This document shows positions 5,436 to 12,196 of a DNA stretch of 15,066 nucleotides, one piece after another. Made by a program: the position numbers and the translations under genes. A model generated the notes under the pieces. That model saw only the letters and a program-made list of their open reading frames with translations. It was not told where the DNA came from and did not search any database. This stretch comes from Acidimicrobiia bacterium (GTDB lineage Bacteria > Actinomycetota > Acidimicrobiia > Acidimicrobiales > Aldehydirespiratoraceae), in the NCBI GenBank assembly GCA_022824605.1, contig JAJDZO010000051.1:1-15066 (forward strand), read 5' to 3'. Numbering within the stretch: position 1 is the stretch's first letter; every line of letters starts with the position of its first letter.

Positions 5436-6887
5436 ATGAGACGCGCGTCTGGAGGCTTGCTGGCTTCGGAGAACCGGGCCGTGTCGCTGGCGGTGATGGC
5501 CTCGATGGCGTTGGCCTTCTACAACGCCACCTCGGTCACGGCCGCGCTGCCCGAGATCGGCGCAGACTTGGGCCGGGTTGCGCTGACTCAATGGGTGATC
5601 ACCGTCGAGTTGTTGGCCGCGGCCATCGCGGTGCTGGCTATCGGACCCTTCATCGATGGATCCGGCGTCCGCAGGGCCTACCGGTTGGCCATCATCGGCT
5701 TCGCAGCCTCGTCCGCGATGTGCGCGGCGGCCCCCACCATGGAGGTGCTGGTGGCAGCCAGGCTGGTGCAGGGTTTGGCCACGGGTTCGCTCATCGGCAC
5801 CGCCATGACCTGTATCGGCCTTGCCTTCAGCCCGGCCCTCAGGCCGAGGGCCTACGCCCTGGTGGCATCAGTTTGGGGGGTGATGGGTGTGAGCGGCCCG
5901 GCGGTGGCCGCGGCACTTGTGAGCACGCTCGGCTGGAGGTCGGTGTTCGCCGCCAACCTGCCGGTGGCTGCGGTAGCCGCGGTAGCCGCCTGGAACCGCG
6001 TGCCCGCCGAGCCCATGGCCCGGGCCGAGCGACTGGACCGGCGGGGCCTCGCCCTGATGGGCGCGATCTCGATTGCCTTGCTGTTGGCCACATCGTCGTT
6101 GCAGTGGTCGAGCATTGCCCTGATGGTGCTGGCCGTGATGCTGTACGGCCTCTACGTGCGCCATGCCCGCCGACGGCCCGAGCCGATCATGCACATTTCG
6201 CACATCACCGGGCGCGAGTGGTGGCCGATTCATGTGGTGGCGATCGCATCCATCGCGGGCGGCACCGGCACCAGCGTCTTCCTGCCGTTGTACCTCAGAG
6301 GCGGGCGGGGCACATCGCTGTCGTTCGCGGCCTTCGCCGTGCTGTGGCCGACGGTCGGCTGGGCCGCTGCGTCTTGGGTGTCGAGCAAGCTCCAGGAGCG
6401 CATGCGAGCCCAGAGCGTGACGGTGATCGGGGCGTTCATCCTCACCGGCGGCGCGGTCGCGGTCACGGCGGCAGTAGCCACCAGCGCTCCCTACATGGTC
6501 GTGTTCGCGGCGTTCGTGTGGCTCGGATGGGGCATCGGGACCATCACCACCTCGAGCATGGCCCTGCTGCAGAACAGGGCCGGCTACGCGGAGATGGGCC
6601 GGGTGACCTCGGCCCATCAGTTCATCCGGTCGTTGGGCTGGGCCTATGGCGCGGCGGTGGCGGGCATGGTCCTTTTCTGGGTGGTGGAGAGGCGCGCCGG
6701 TGACGCAGAAGCGGTGAGATCGCTGCTCGACGACTCCGCCGTCGAGTTCGATGCCGTGCTGGCGAACACCCTGTCGTCGGCTTATGCGTGGTCGCTGGGT
6801 GCTCTGGGAGTGATCTCTGCGATGACCGTGCCCGCCGCGTTGGCACTGTTGCACAGATATAATCCTGATCGAATCACTCGGGATTAG
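5436..6887 (+). CDS. MFS exporter, 14-helix DHA2-type (second of tandem pair)
   Basis: This 483-residue transporter is a close paralog of its upstream neighbour along the whole length. Matching segments include NATSVTAALPEIGADLGRV, FIDGSGVRRAYR, SSAMCAAAPTMEVLVAARL, SVWGVMGVSGPAVAAALVS, WRSVFAANLP and TSAHQFIRSLGWAYG. By eye well over half of the residues agree in the N-terminal half. About 14 hydrophobic helices are visible, and the end is a short charged tail (RYNPDRITRD). The ATG is favoured by the -10 box 6 bases upstream. Its 3' end contains a TATAAT (6858-6863) that may serve cysM, which begins 23 bases after the stop. The substrate is not known. Whether the two exporters work separately or as a pair cannot be told from sequence. 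Confidence 0.9.
   Translation: MRRASGGLLASENRAVSLAVMASMALAFYNATSVTAALPEIGADLGRVALTQWVITVELLAAAIAVLAIGPFIDGSGVRRAYRLAIIGFAASSAMCAAAPTMEVLVAARLVQGLATGSLIGTAMTCIGLAFSPALRPRAYALVASVWGVMGVSGPAVAAALVSTLGWRSVFAANLPVAAVAAVAAWNRVPAEPMARAERLDRRGLALMGAISIALLLATSSLQWSSIALMVLAVMLYGLYVRHARRRPEPIMHISHITGREWWPIHVVAIASIAGGTGTSVFLPLYLRGGRGTSLSFAAFAVLWPTVGWAAASWVSSKLQERMRAQSVTVIGAFILTGGAVAVTAAVATSAPYMVVFAAFVWLGWGIGTITTSSMALLQNRAGYAEMGRVTSAHQFIRSLGWAYGAAVAGMVLFWVVERRAGDAEAVRSLLDDSAVEFDAVLANTLSSAYAWSLGALGVISAMTVPAALALLHRYNPDRITRD
6858..6863 (+). promoter_or_regulatory. possible -10 box for cysM (TATAAT)
   Basis: A perfect consensus TATAAT sits inside the last codons of the upstream exporter gene, in a locally AT-rich patch. 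Initiation about 7 bases downstream would give cysM a leader of roughly 40 bases containing AGGA, a weak ribosome-binding site. No -35 box stands at the standard distance, so this may be chance. Confidence 0.35.
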
Positions 6888-6910
6888 AGCGACCTCAGGA
6901 CCCAACACAG

Positions 6911-7858
6911 ATGGCCCTCAAGTGCGATGCACTGGATCTGATCGGCAACACGCCGACCGTGGATGTGTCGCAGCTGAGCCCCAACCCCGATGTGCGGTTG
7001 GTGGCCAAGCTGGAGAGCGCCAACCCCACCGGCTCGGTGAAGGACCGCATCGCCAAGGCCATGGTGCTCGACGCCGAGGCCGACGGCTCGCTCGGGCCCG
7101 GCAAGCGCATCCTGGAGCCGTCGTCGGGCAACACCGGCATCGCCCTGGCCATGATCGCCCGGCTGCGGGGCTATCCGATAACGGTGGTGATGCCGTCCAA
7201 CACGTCGCCGGAGCGCCGAGCGATGCTGGAGGTGTTCGGCGCCGAGATCGTGGAGTCGCCCGGTGCCGAGGGCTCCAACGGGGCGGTGCGGCTGGCCCGG
7301 GAGATGGCGCTGGAGCGGCCTGACTGGGTGTTCCTGTACCAGTACGCCAACGAGGCCAACCCCCGCATCCACTACGAGACCACCGGCCCGGAGATTCTGC
7401 GCGACGTCGGCGACGTCACCCACTTCGTGGCCGGCCTCGGCACCAGCGGCACGCTCATGGGTGTGGGGACCTACCTCAAGGAGGCGGATCCCGACATCGA
7501 GGTGTACGCGGTCGAGCCGCCCGCGGGCGAGATGGTCGACGGGCTGCGCAACCTCGACGACGGCTTCATCCCGCCCGTCTACGACAAGTGGGGCGGCGCC
7601 GACCTGCTCAGCGGCAAGCGCATAGTGCGGCCCCGCGAGTCGGTGGAGTTCACCCGCAGGCTGGCCGACGCAGGCATCTTCGCGGGCCTGTCCTCGGGCG
7701 CGGCGCTGGCCGGCGCGGTGCGGGTGGCTGAACGCATCGAAGGGGGCACGATCGTGTTCATCGTGTGCGACGGCGGCTGGAAATACCTGTCGAGCCAAGC
7801 CTGGACCGGCGACCTCGACGAGGTAGCCGAAGGGGCGTCACAGATCATCTACTTCTAG
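6911..7858 (+). CDS. cysM: cysteine synthase CysM, O-phosphoserine-type
   Basis: PLP-dependent fold-type II enzyme of 315 residues. The PLP lysine is Lys44 in NPTGSVKDR, the substrate loop is EPSSGNTG (69-76) and the phosphate-binding loop is GLGTSGT (175-181). It is strikingly similar to M. tuberculosis CysM (Rv1336), including LYQYAN, THFVAGLGT, LRNLDDGF, GIFAGLSSGA and WKYLS. Arg213 in GLRNLDDGF aligns with Arg220 of the M. tuberculosis enzyme, the residue that makes it select O-phosphoserine over O-acetylserine. That enzyme takes sulfur from thiocarboxylated CysO. The function here is therefore probably CysO-dependent cysteine synthesis, although cysO is not in the window. The ATG follows AGGA at about 10 bases. 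A downstream rpmB with its own promoter ends the unit. Confidence 0.93.
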   Translation: MALKCDALDLIGNTPTVDVSQLSPNPDVRLVAKLESANPTGSVKDRIAKAMVLDAEADGSLGPGKRILEPSSGNTGIALAMIARLRGYPITVVMPSNTSPERRAMLEVFGAEIVESPGAEGSNGAVRLAREMALERPDWVFLYQYANEANPRIHYETTGPEILRDVGDVTHFVAGLGTSGTLMGVGTYLKEADPDIEVYAVEPPAGEMVDGLRNLDDGFIPPVYDKWGGADLLSGKRIVRPRESVEFTRRLADAGIFAGLSSGAALAGAVRVAERIEGGTIVFIVCDGGWKYLSSQAWTGDLDEVAEGASQIIYF

Positions 7859-7961
7859 CGGACGTCTGCTGGCCACGACCGTCTATTCCTAGCGTCGGCC
7901 CGTCCCCGCAGGCCGTCTGAATCAAGTGGCACGCGGCCTCGCGGTCGCTAGCCTCTGTCGA
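7859..7961 (+). promoter_or_regulatory. promoter region of rpmB-rpmG
   Basis: The gap between cysM and rpmB holds a strong leaderless-type -10, TAGCCT (7949-7954), 7 bases before the rpmB ATG at 7962. A second candidate, TAGCGT, lies at 7890-7895. I see no AT-rich palindrome resembling a Zur operator, which would be expected if this were a zinc-starvation paralog pair. Confidence 0.5.
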
Positions 7962-8198
7962 ATGTCCAAGATCTGCCAGGTGACCGGCAAGAAGCCGCAG
8001 TTCGGCAAGCAGCTCTCGCATTCGCATCGCCGCTCCAGCCGTCGCTGGGACCCCAACGTCCAGACCAAGCGCTACTACCTGCCGAGCGAGAAGCGCTGGA
8101 TCAAGCTGCGGTTGAGCACCAAGGCCATCAAGACGATCGACAAGCGGGGCATCGAGAGCGTGGTGGCCGAGATGCGCCGCAACGGCCGCAAGATCTAA
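7962..8198 (+). CDS. rpmB: 50S ribosomal protein bL28
   Basis: A 78-residue ribosomal protein of the large subunit starting MSKICQVTGKKP. The family features are CQVTG at residues 5-9, SHSHRRSSRRWDPN, the strand YYLPSEKRWIKLRLSTKAIK, and the end GIESVVAEMRRNGRK. Only one Cys is present, so this is the zinc-free (C-minus) form. A GTG at 7926 would add twelve residues, but the extension has no counterpart in the family and spans the -10 box, so ATG 7962 is chosen. rpmG follows after 15 bases with a strong ribosome-binding site, giving the common rpmB-rpmG pair. Confidence 0.96.
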   Translation: MSKICQVTGKKPQFGKQLSHSHRRSSRRWDPNVQTKRYYLPSEKRWIKLRLSTKAIKTIDKRGIESVVAEMRRNGRKI

Positions 8199-8201
8199 CC
8201 C

Positions 8202-8208
8202 AAGGAGG
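8202..8208 (+). promoter_or_regulatory. Shine-Dalgarno of rpmG (AAGGAGG)
   Basis: A full-strength AAGGAGG lies 5 bases before the rpmG ATG (8214). It stands out because most first genes of transcripts in this window have none, consistent with SD-led translation inside operons and leaderless initiation at their heads. Confidence 0.85.
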
Positions 8209-8213
8209 CGGCG

Positions 8214-8375
8214 ATGGCCAGCGACAAGCGTCCCATCATCAAGCTCCGGTCCACCGCCGGCACCGGCTACACCTACGTGACCACCAAGAACAAGACCAAC
8301 ACGCGCCACCGCATCGAGCTCAAGAAGTACGACCCGGTGATCCGCAAGCACGTCGTCTTCAAGGAAGAACGCTAA
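8214..8375 (+). CDS. rpmG: 50S ribosomal protein bL33
   Basis: A 53-residue large-subunit protein that is complete and of normal length. The sequence runs MASDKRPIIKLRSTAGTGYT, then YVTTKNKTN, ELKKYDPVIRKHV and VFKEER, matching bL33 throughout. It has no cysteines, so like the preceding bL28 it is the zinc-independent form. It is translated from the preceding AAGGAGG and is co-transcribed with rpmB. Cysteine-free paralogs are zinc-starvation replacements in mycobacteria but the only copies in many other bacteria; which applies here depends on the rest of the genome. Confidence 0.97.
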   Translation: MASDKRPIIKLRSTAGTGYTYVTTKNKTNTRHRIELKKYDPVIRKHVVFKEER

Positions 8376-8416
8376 GAAGCCGAGCGGCAGGGCCGCGATC
8401 CGCCGACAGCCACCCG

Positions 8417-9160
8417 ATGACTCTCACGGTCACGGTTCTCGGCTGCAGCGGCTCCTACGCCGCCCCCGGCAACCCCTGCACCGGCTACCTGGTGCGCAGC
8501 GACTCCGCCGCGGTGCTGCTCGACTGCGGGCCGGGAACGCTGGGGCCGCTCCAGGAGGCGATAGACCTCGCCGCCCTCGACGCCGTCGTGGCTACTCACT
8601 GCCATCCCGACCACTGGCTGGAGCTGCCGGTGCTGCGCAACGTGTACATCTGGTTCGTGCCCCGCAGCAACGTCCCCGTCTACGGCACGGCCGAGACCCG
8701 GGCCATGGACACCGCCATCACCGTGATGCGCTCGGGCCGCGCCGATCCGTTCGCCTGGAACGTGATCGATGCCGCGTCGAAGCTGACCATCGGCGATCAG
8801 CGGTGGAGCTTCGCGCTGACCGACCATCCGGTGGAGACGCTGGCCACCCGGGTCGATGCCGGAGGCCGCTCGTTCGCGTTCAGCTCCGACACCGGCCCCG
8901 GCTGGGACTTCCGGTCGCTGGGCAAGGGCATCCATCTGGCCATGTGCGACGCCAGCCATGGCCGCGACGGTGAGAACCGAGGCAGCCCTCACATGAGCGC
9001 CCGACAGGCAGCTAAGGCGGCGGTGGCGGGCGGAGCCGAACGCCTACTGCTCACCCATCTGGCTCCTGGTTGTGATCCCGATGCACAGCTGGCCGAGGCG
9101 GGGGAGGTGTTCACCGGCGAGGTGGACGTCGCTCGTCCCGGTCTGGTGGTGACGGTGTGA
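8417..9160 (+). CDS. metallo-beta-lactamase-fold phosphodiesterase, Rv1339-like
   Basis: A 247-residue metallo-beta-lactamase-fold hydrolase of the RNase Z/cyclic-nucleotide phosphodiesterase branch. The first metal motif is complete, THCHPDH (His61, His63, Asp65, His66). The other ligands are likely His137 (TDHPV), Asp158 (SSDTGP) and His214 (LLTHLAPG), with HMS at 192-194 also a family feature. The N-terminal strand VTVLGCSGS is nearly that of M. tuberculosis Rv1339, reported as an atypical class II cAMP phosphodiesterase. The downstream genes rph and rdgB are the same as in M. tuberculosis (Rv1340, Rv1341), which supports orthology. It follows rpmG by 41 bases, without a clear promoter or ribosome-binding site. 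A tRNA-processing role is less likely because the RNase Z exosite arm is missing. Confidence 0.88.
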   Translation: MTLTVTVLGCSGSYAAPGNPCTGYLVRSDSAAVLLDCGPGTLGPLQEAIDLAALDAVVATHCHPDHWLELPVLRNVYIWFVPRSNVPVYGTAETRAMDTAITVMRSGRADPFAWNVIDAASKLTIGDQRWSFALTDHPVETLATRVDAGGRSFAFSSDTGPGWDFRSLGKGIHLAMCDASHGRDGENRGSPHMSARQAAKAAVAGGAERLLLTHLAPGCDPDAQLAEAGEVFTGEVDVARPGLVVTV

Positions 9161-9170
9161 GGCGCGCCCC

Positions 9171-9911
9171 GTGAACGCCATCGATGGCGACGGCCGTCGC
9201 GCCGACGGCCGCAGACCCGACGAACTGCGTTCGCTGAGGTTCCGGCGCGATTTCACCACCATGACCGGCGGATCGGTGCTGGCGGAGTTCGGATCCACCC
9301 AGGTGCTCTGCACCGCATCGGTCGACGACGATGTGCCCCGATGGATGCGTGAGAGCGGCCGCGGATGGCTCACCGCGGAGTATTCGATGCTGCCGGGATC
9401 GTCGCCGGAGCGGGTAGCGCGCCGGGTGGGCGGCCGCACCAAGGAGATCCAGCGCCTGATCGGACGGTCGCTGCGCACGGTGGTCGACCTCGATGCCGTG
9501 CCGAAGCTCCGGGTGACGGTGGACTGCGACGTGCTGCAGGCCGACGGCGGCACCCGCACCGCGTCGATCTGCGGTGGATATCTGGCGCTGCACGACGCGC
9601 TGACGCGGCTCGTGCACGACGGCACCCTGGCAGAGTCGCCGATGGTGGGGGAGTGCGCCGCGGTGAGCGTCGGCCTGATCGACGGGGTGGGCCTGCTGGA
9701 TCTGCCCTACTTCGAGGACGCCCGCGCCGATGTGGACTTCAACGTGGTGATGAACGGTCAAGGTGAGCTGGTGGAGGTGCAGGGCACCGCCGAAGGCCGA
9801 CCCTTCACACGCTCGCAACTCGACGAGCTTCTCGATCTGGCGTCGCTGGGCATATCACAGATCGTGGCCGCGCAGCGCGCCGTCCTCGGGGAGCCTCCCG
9901 AGCCCCGATGA
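9171..9911 (+). CDS. rph: ribonuclease PH
   Basis: RNase PH removes nucleotides from tRNA 3' ends by phosphorolysis. The 246-residue protein has the typical RADGRRPDELR start, the GWLTAEYSMLPGSSPER segment, EIQRLIGRSLRTVVDL, the active-site run CDVLQADGGTRTASI, and the end section LPYFEDARADVDFNVVM with EVQGTAEG. The phosphate-binding Arg pair is present in GRTKEIQR and GGTRTAS. The start is GTG 10 bases after the phosphodiesterase stop, with no Shine-Dalgarno; the N-terminal length fits the family. It probably shares a transcript with the gene before it. Confidence 0.97.
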   Translation: MNAIDGDGRRADGRRPDELRSLRFRRDFTTMTGGSVLAEFGSTQVLCTASVDDDVPRWMRESGRGWLTAEYSMLPGSSPERVARRVGGRTKEIQRLIGRSLRTVVDLDAVPKLRVTVDCDVLQADGGTRTASICGGYLALHDALTRLVHDGTLAESPMVGECAAVSVGLIDGVGLLDLPYFEDARADVDFNVVMNGQGELVEVQGTAEGRPFTRSQLDELLDLASLGISQIVAAQRAVLGEPPEPR

Positions 9912-9969
9912 TCGGCGCCCCTGCGAAGGCGCCGGCCCGGCTCCGGCCGGCCGACAAGTTCCGGTCCAA
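9912..9969 (+). other. hairpin-forming rph-rdgB spacer
   Basis: The 58-base spacer contains GGCGCC (9914-9919) repeated at 9928-9933, able to form a 6-bp stem with an 8-base loop, followed by a second GC-rich inverted stretch around 9934-9953. No T-run follows. It might attenuate or stabilise the transcript between rph and rdgB, but no function can be assigned. Confidence 0.35.
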
Positions 9970-10551
9970 ATGATCGAGCTGGTCTGTGCCAGCGCCAACG
10001 GTGACAAGGTGGCCGAGATGGCCGAGGTGTTGAAGGGGCGCGCAGTGCTGCTGGCGCGCCCGGCCGGCATGGGCGAGGTGGTCGAGGACGCCGACACCCT
10101 GACGGGCAACGCCCTGTTGAAGGCGCGTGCCGTGTGCGACTTCGCGGGGGCGGCCGCGCTGGCCGACGACACCGGACTCGAAGTCGACGCGCTCGGCGGA
10201 GCCCCCGGCGTGTGGTCGGCGCGGTACGCCGGGGCGGGCGCGAGCTACGCCGACAACGTGGACAAGCTGCTCTCAGAGATGCGTGACGTGGCGTGGGAGC
10301 AGCGCACGGCCCGTTTCCGCAGCGTGGTCGCGCTGGGTTTCCCCGACGGAACCAGCCTCACGGCTGAGGGTGTGGTCGAGGGCACGATCACCACCGAGCC
10401 TCGCGGTTCCGGCGGCTTCGGATACGACCCGGTGTTCGCCCCGGTGGAGGCCGGCGGCCTCACCTTCGCCGAGCTGGGCGCCGGTGCCAAGAACGCCATC
10501 AGCCACCGGGCTCGGGCGCTGCGAGCCCTGCTGGAGCTGCTCAGAACGTAG
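9970..10551 (+). CDS. rdgB: dITP/XTP pyrophosphatase (RdgB/HAM1 family)
   Basis: A house-cleaning enzyme that hydrolyses dITP, ITP and XTP to monophosphates, keeping deaminated purines out of DNA and RNA. The 193-residue product has the family hallmarks in order: CASANGDKVAEM (6-17), the acidic EDADTLTGNALLKARA, the metal and base-binding ADDTGLEVDALGGAPGVWSAR, then GSGGFGYDPVFAP, FAELGAGAKNAISHRARAL and a Leu-rich last helix. The frame is open upstream to 9763, but ATG 9970 is where homology starts; no ribosome-binding site is evident. It follows rph, as in M. tuberculosis (Rv1341). Confidence 0.97.
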   Translation: MIELVCASANGDKVAEMAEVLKGRAVLLARPAGMGEVVEDADTLTGNALLKARAVCDFAGAAALADDTGLEVDALGGAPGVWSARYAGAGASYADNVDKLLSEMRDVAWEQRTARFRSVVALGFPDGTSLTAEGVVEGTITTEPRGSGGFGYDPVFAPVEAGGLTFAELGAGAKNAISHRARALRALLELLRT

Positions 10552-10574
10552 GCAGAGTGCGTCGGGGCCAGGGC

Positions 10575-11309
10575 CTACTGGAAGAACGCGCCGCCGTTCA
10601 CCACGATGTTCTGGCCGGTCACGAAATCGGAGGCGTCACCGGCGAGGTACAGGATGGTGCCCACCATGTCTTCGGGCGTCTGCGTGCGCTTGATGGCCCT
10701 TCCGGCCACCACGAAGGTGTCGCTGACCTGGTCGGAGGGCCGCAGCGACGGATCGGGGATCAGGTCGGGCGACACCACGTTGACGGTGATCCCGTCGGGG
10801 CCGAGCTCGGCGGCCAGGCAACGGGTCAGCCCGACGATGGCGCTCTTGCTGGCCACATAATGCGGGAAGCCGACGGTGCCCTTGAAGCAGGTGGTGGAGG
10901 AGATGTTGATGATCTTGCCCGACTGCTGCTGCTTCATGTAGGGGTGGACCGCACAGCAGGCGAGCCAGGCGCCCCGCACGTTGATCTCGAAGGCCCGGTC
11001 CCAATCCTGCACCGACACCTCGTCGAACGGGCCGCGCACGATCTGGGAGTAGTAGGCCGCGTTGTTGATCAACACGTCGATCGTGCCGAAAGCCTCCGCG
11101 GCGGCCGCGGCCATAGCTTCGTTGTCGGCCGCAGAACTGACATCGGTGCGGCAACCGACCGCCCGACCGCCGCCGGCCACGATCTCGTTGACAACGTCTT
11201 GAGAGTCGAGCAGGTCGGCCACCACCACATCGAACCCGTCGGCGGCCAGCGCCAGGCTGTAGACCCTTCCCAGCCCCCTGGCACCCCCGGTCACGATCGC
11301 GGTCGGCAT
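10575..11309 (-). CDS. SDR-family oxidoreductase
   Basis: A 244-residue classical short-chain dehydrogenase/reductase. It has the Rossmann glycine motif TGGARGLGR (7-15), Asp32 at the end of strand 2 (VVVADLLD, which suggests NAD(H) preference), and INNAAYY (81-87). Asn110 (EINVRG), Ser138 (ISST), Tyr151 and Lys155 (YVASKSA) form the catalytic tetrad. The C-terminal end has the usual YLAGDASDFVTGQNIVVNGG. The frame is open farther upstream into the tRNA gene, but ATG 11309 begins the fold and is preceded by GGAGG (complement of 11317-11322) at a good distance. It converges on rdgB with 23 bases between stops. The substrate is unknown; 3-oxoacyl or cyclic alcohol/ketone substrates are typical for this type. 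Confidence 0.92.
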   Translation of the reverse strand: MPTAIVTGGARGLGRVYSLALAADGFDVVVADLLDSQDVVNEIVAGGGRAVGCRTDVSSAADNEAMAAAAAEAFGTIDVLINNAAYYSQIVRGPFDEVSVQDWDRAFEINVRGAWLACCAVHPYMKQQQSGKIINISSTTCFKGTVGFPHYVASKSAIVGLTRCLAAELGPDGITVNVVSPDLIPDPSLRPSDQVSDTFVVAGRAIKRTQTPEDMVGTILYLAGDASDFVTGQNIVVNGGAFFQ

Positions 11310-11385
11310 GGAATCGCCCTCCAAGGAGTCACTGCGAAACCCGAAACCTAATGCGACCGCAATGGATGGCCACCATCCACAAGCG

Positions 11386-11470
11386 TGCGGACGGGGGGAT
11401 TCGAACCCCCACACCCTGGTGGGTACTGGGACCTAAACCCAGCGCGTCTGCCAGATTCCGCCACGTCCGC
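11386..11470 (-). tRNA. tRNA-Leu (anticodon UAG)
   Basis: All tRNA elements can be drawn. The acceptor stem is GCGGACG (from 11470) with CGTCCGC and discriminator A (11386). The anticodon arm is CTGGG-TTTAGGT-CCCAG, placing UAG at positions 34-36. The T-arm is GGGGG-TTCGAAT-CCCCC, and the long variable arm is as expected of a class II tRNA. The anticodon reads CUA and, by wobble, other CUN leucine codons. The 3' CCA is not encoded and must be added enzymatically. A TACCCT -10 box (complement of 11481-11486) lies 10 bases before the 5' end. The SDR gene starts 76 bases downstream. Confidence 0.96.
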
Positions 11471-11480
11471 GAGCCCGGTC

Positions 11481-11486
11481 AGGGTA
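11481..11486 (-). promoter_or_regulatory. -10 box of tRNA-Leu (TACCCT)
   Basis: TACCCT on the minus strand ends 10 bases before the mature tRNA 5' end, a normal distance for a short leader removed by RNase P. A TTGAAC lies farther upstream, but the 22-base spacing is too long for a standard -35. Confidence 0.4.
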
Positions 11487-11545
11487 TCGGGCGGCCCGGA
11501 GTCGTCGGGTTCAACCGGTGGGGTCAACGCTGCATACCGCACCGG

Positions 11546-11551
11546 TAGCCT
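11546..11551 (+). promoter_or_regulatory. -10 box of clpP (TAGCCT)
   Basis: TAGCCT is followed by 7 bases and then the ATG at 11559. The same hexamer at the same distance precedes rpmB, and no Shine-Dalgarno is present, so a leaderless mRNA is likely. Confidence 0.55.
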
Positions 11552-11558
11552 CGCGGCC

Positions 11559-12188
11559 ATGACGATGCATTCACCGCCGCCCCGGCTTGGCCCCAGCCCC
11601 AGCGAGGTCGGCTTCGAGACTCCGACCACCGCCTCCAACCGCCAGAGCGAGGTGTACAACCGGCTGCTGCAGGACCGCATCGTGGTGCTCGGCTCCGACG
11701 TCAACGACGAGATCGCCAACTTCATCATGGCGCAGCTGCTGTACCTCGAGGGTCAGGACGCCAGCCGGCCGATCTGGCTGTACATCAACAGCCCCGGCGG
11801 TTCCGTCACCTCCGGCATGGCCATCTACGACACCATGCAGTTCATCCAGCCCGAGGTGGGCACCATCTGCATCGGCCTCGGCGCGTCGATGGGGCAGTTC
11901 CTGCTTTGCGCGGGCGCGCCGGGCAAGCGGTACGCCCTGCCCCATGCCCGGATCATGATGCACCAGCCCCTCGGCGGGGTTCGGGGCCAGGCCACCGACA
12001 TCGCCATCCAGGCCGAGCAGATGGCCTACACCAAGAAGCTGCTGCAGGAGCGCATCGCCCACCACACCGGCCAGACCGTCGAGCAGGTCGAGGCCGACTC
12101 AGACCGCGACCGGTGGTTCACCGCCTCGGAGGCCATGGACTACGGCATCATCGACCACGTCATCGTCAAGCGCGGCGAGATGCTCTAA
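11559..12188 (+). CDS. clpP: ATP-dependent Clp protease proteolytic subunit
   Basis: A cytosolic serine peptidase that forms the degradation chamber used by ClpX or ClpC. The 209-residue protein has nucleophile Ser110 in GLGASMGQFLL, His135 in MMHQPLGG, and Asp184 in DSDRDRWFTASEA, together with INSPGGSVTSGMAIYDTMQF and the handle region around 140-170. The open frame extends upstream across the tRNA gene, but that part is not protein-like; ATG 11559 follows a -10 box by 7 bases (ATG 11565 is an alternative). Actinobacteria usually carry clpP1-clpP2 as a tandem pair near tig and clpX. Here a single copy stands between a tRNA and rpe, so a partner is expected elsewhere. Confidence 0.96.
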   Translation: MTMHSPPPRLGPSPSEVGFETPTTASNRQSEVYNRLLQDRIVVLGSDVNDEIANFIMAQLLYLEGQDASRPIWLYINSPGGSVTSGMAIYDTMQFIQPEVGTICIGLGASMGQFLLCAGAPGKRYALPHARIMMHQPLGGVRGQATDIAIQAEQMAYTKKLLQERIAHHTGQTVEQVEADSDRDRWFTASEAMDYGIIDHVIVKRGEML

Positions 12189-12196
12189 CCGCCCCC

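Noticed and set aside
5357..6703. A 448-codon plus-strand frame within the second exporter
   Set aside because: It is a frame shadow of a real MFS gene; it has no hydrophobic helices or known motifs.
5868..6908. A 346-codon minus-strand frame antisense to the second exporter
   Set aside because: Its His/Arg/Gly-rich sequence shows no fold signals, and it is fully explained by codon bias of the plus-strand gene.
6884..7798. A 304-codon minus-strand frame antisense to cysM
   Set aside because: cysM is certain from motif content; the antisense frame is rich in His, Gly and Arg and has no homology that I recognise.
7926..7961. Upstream GTG start for bL28
   Set aside because: The twelve extra residues are foreign to the family and would place the -10 box inside the gene.
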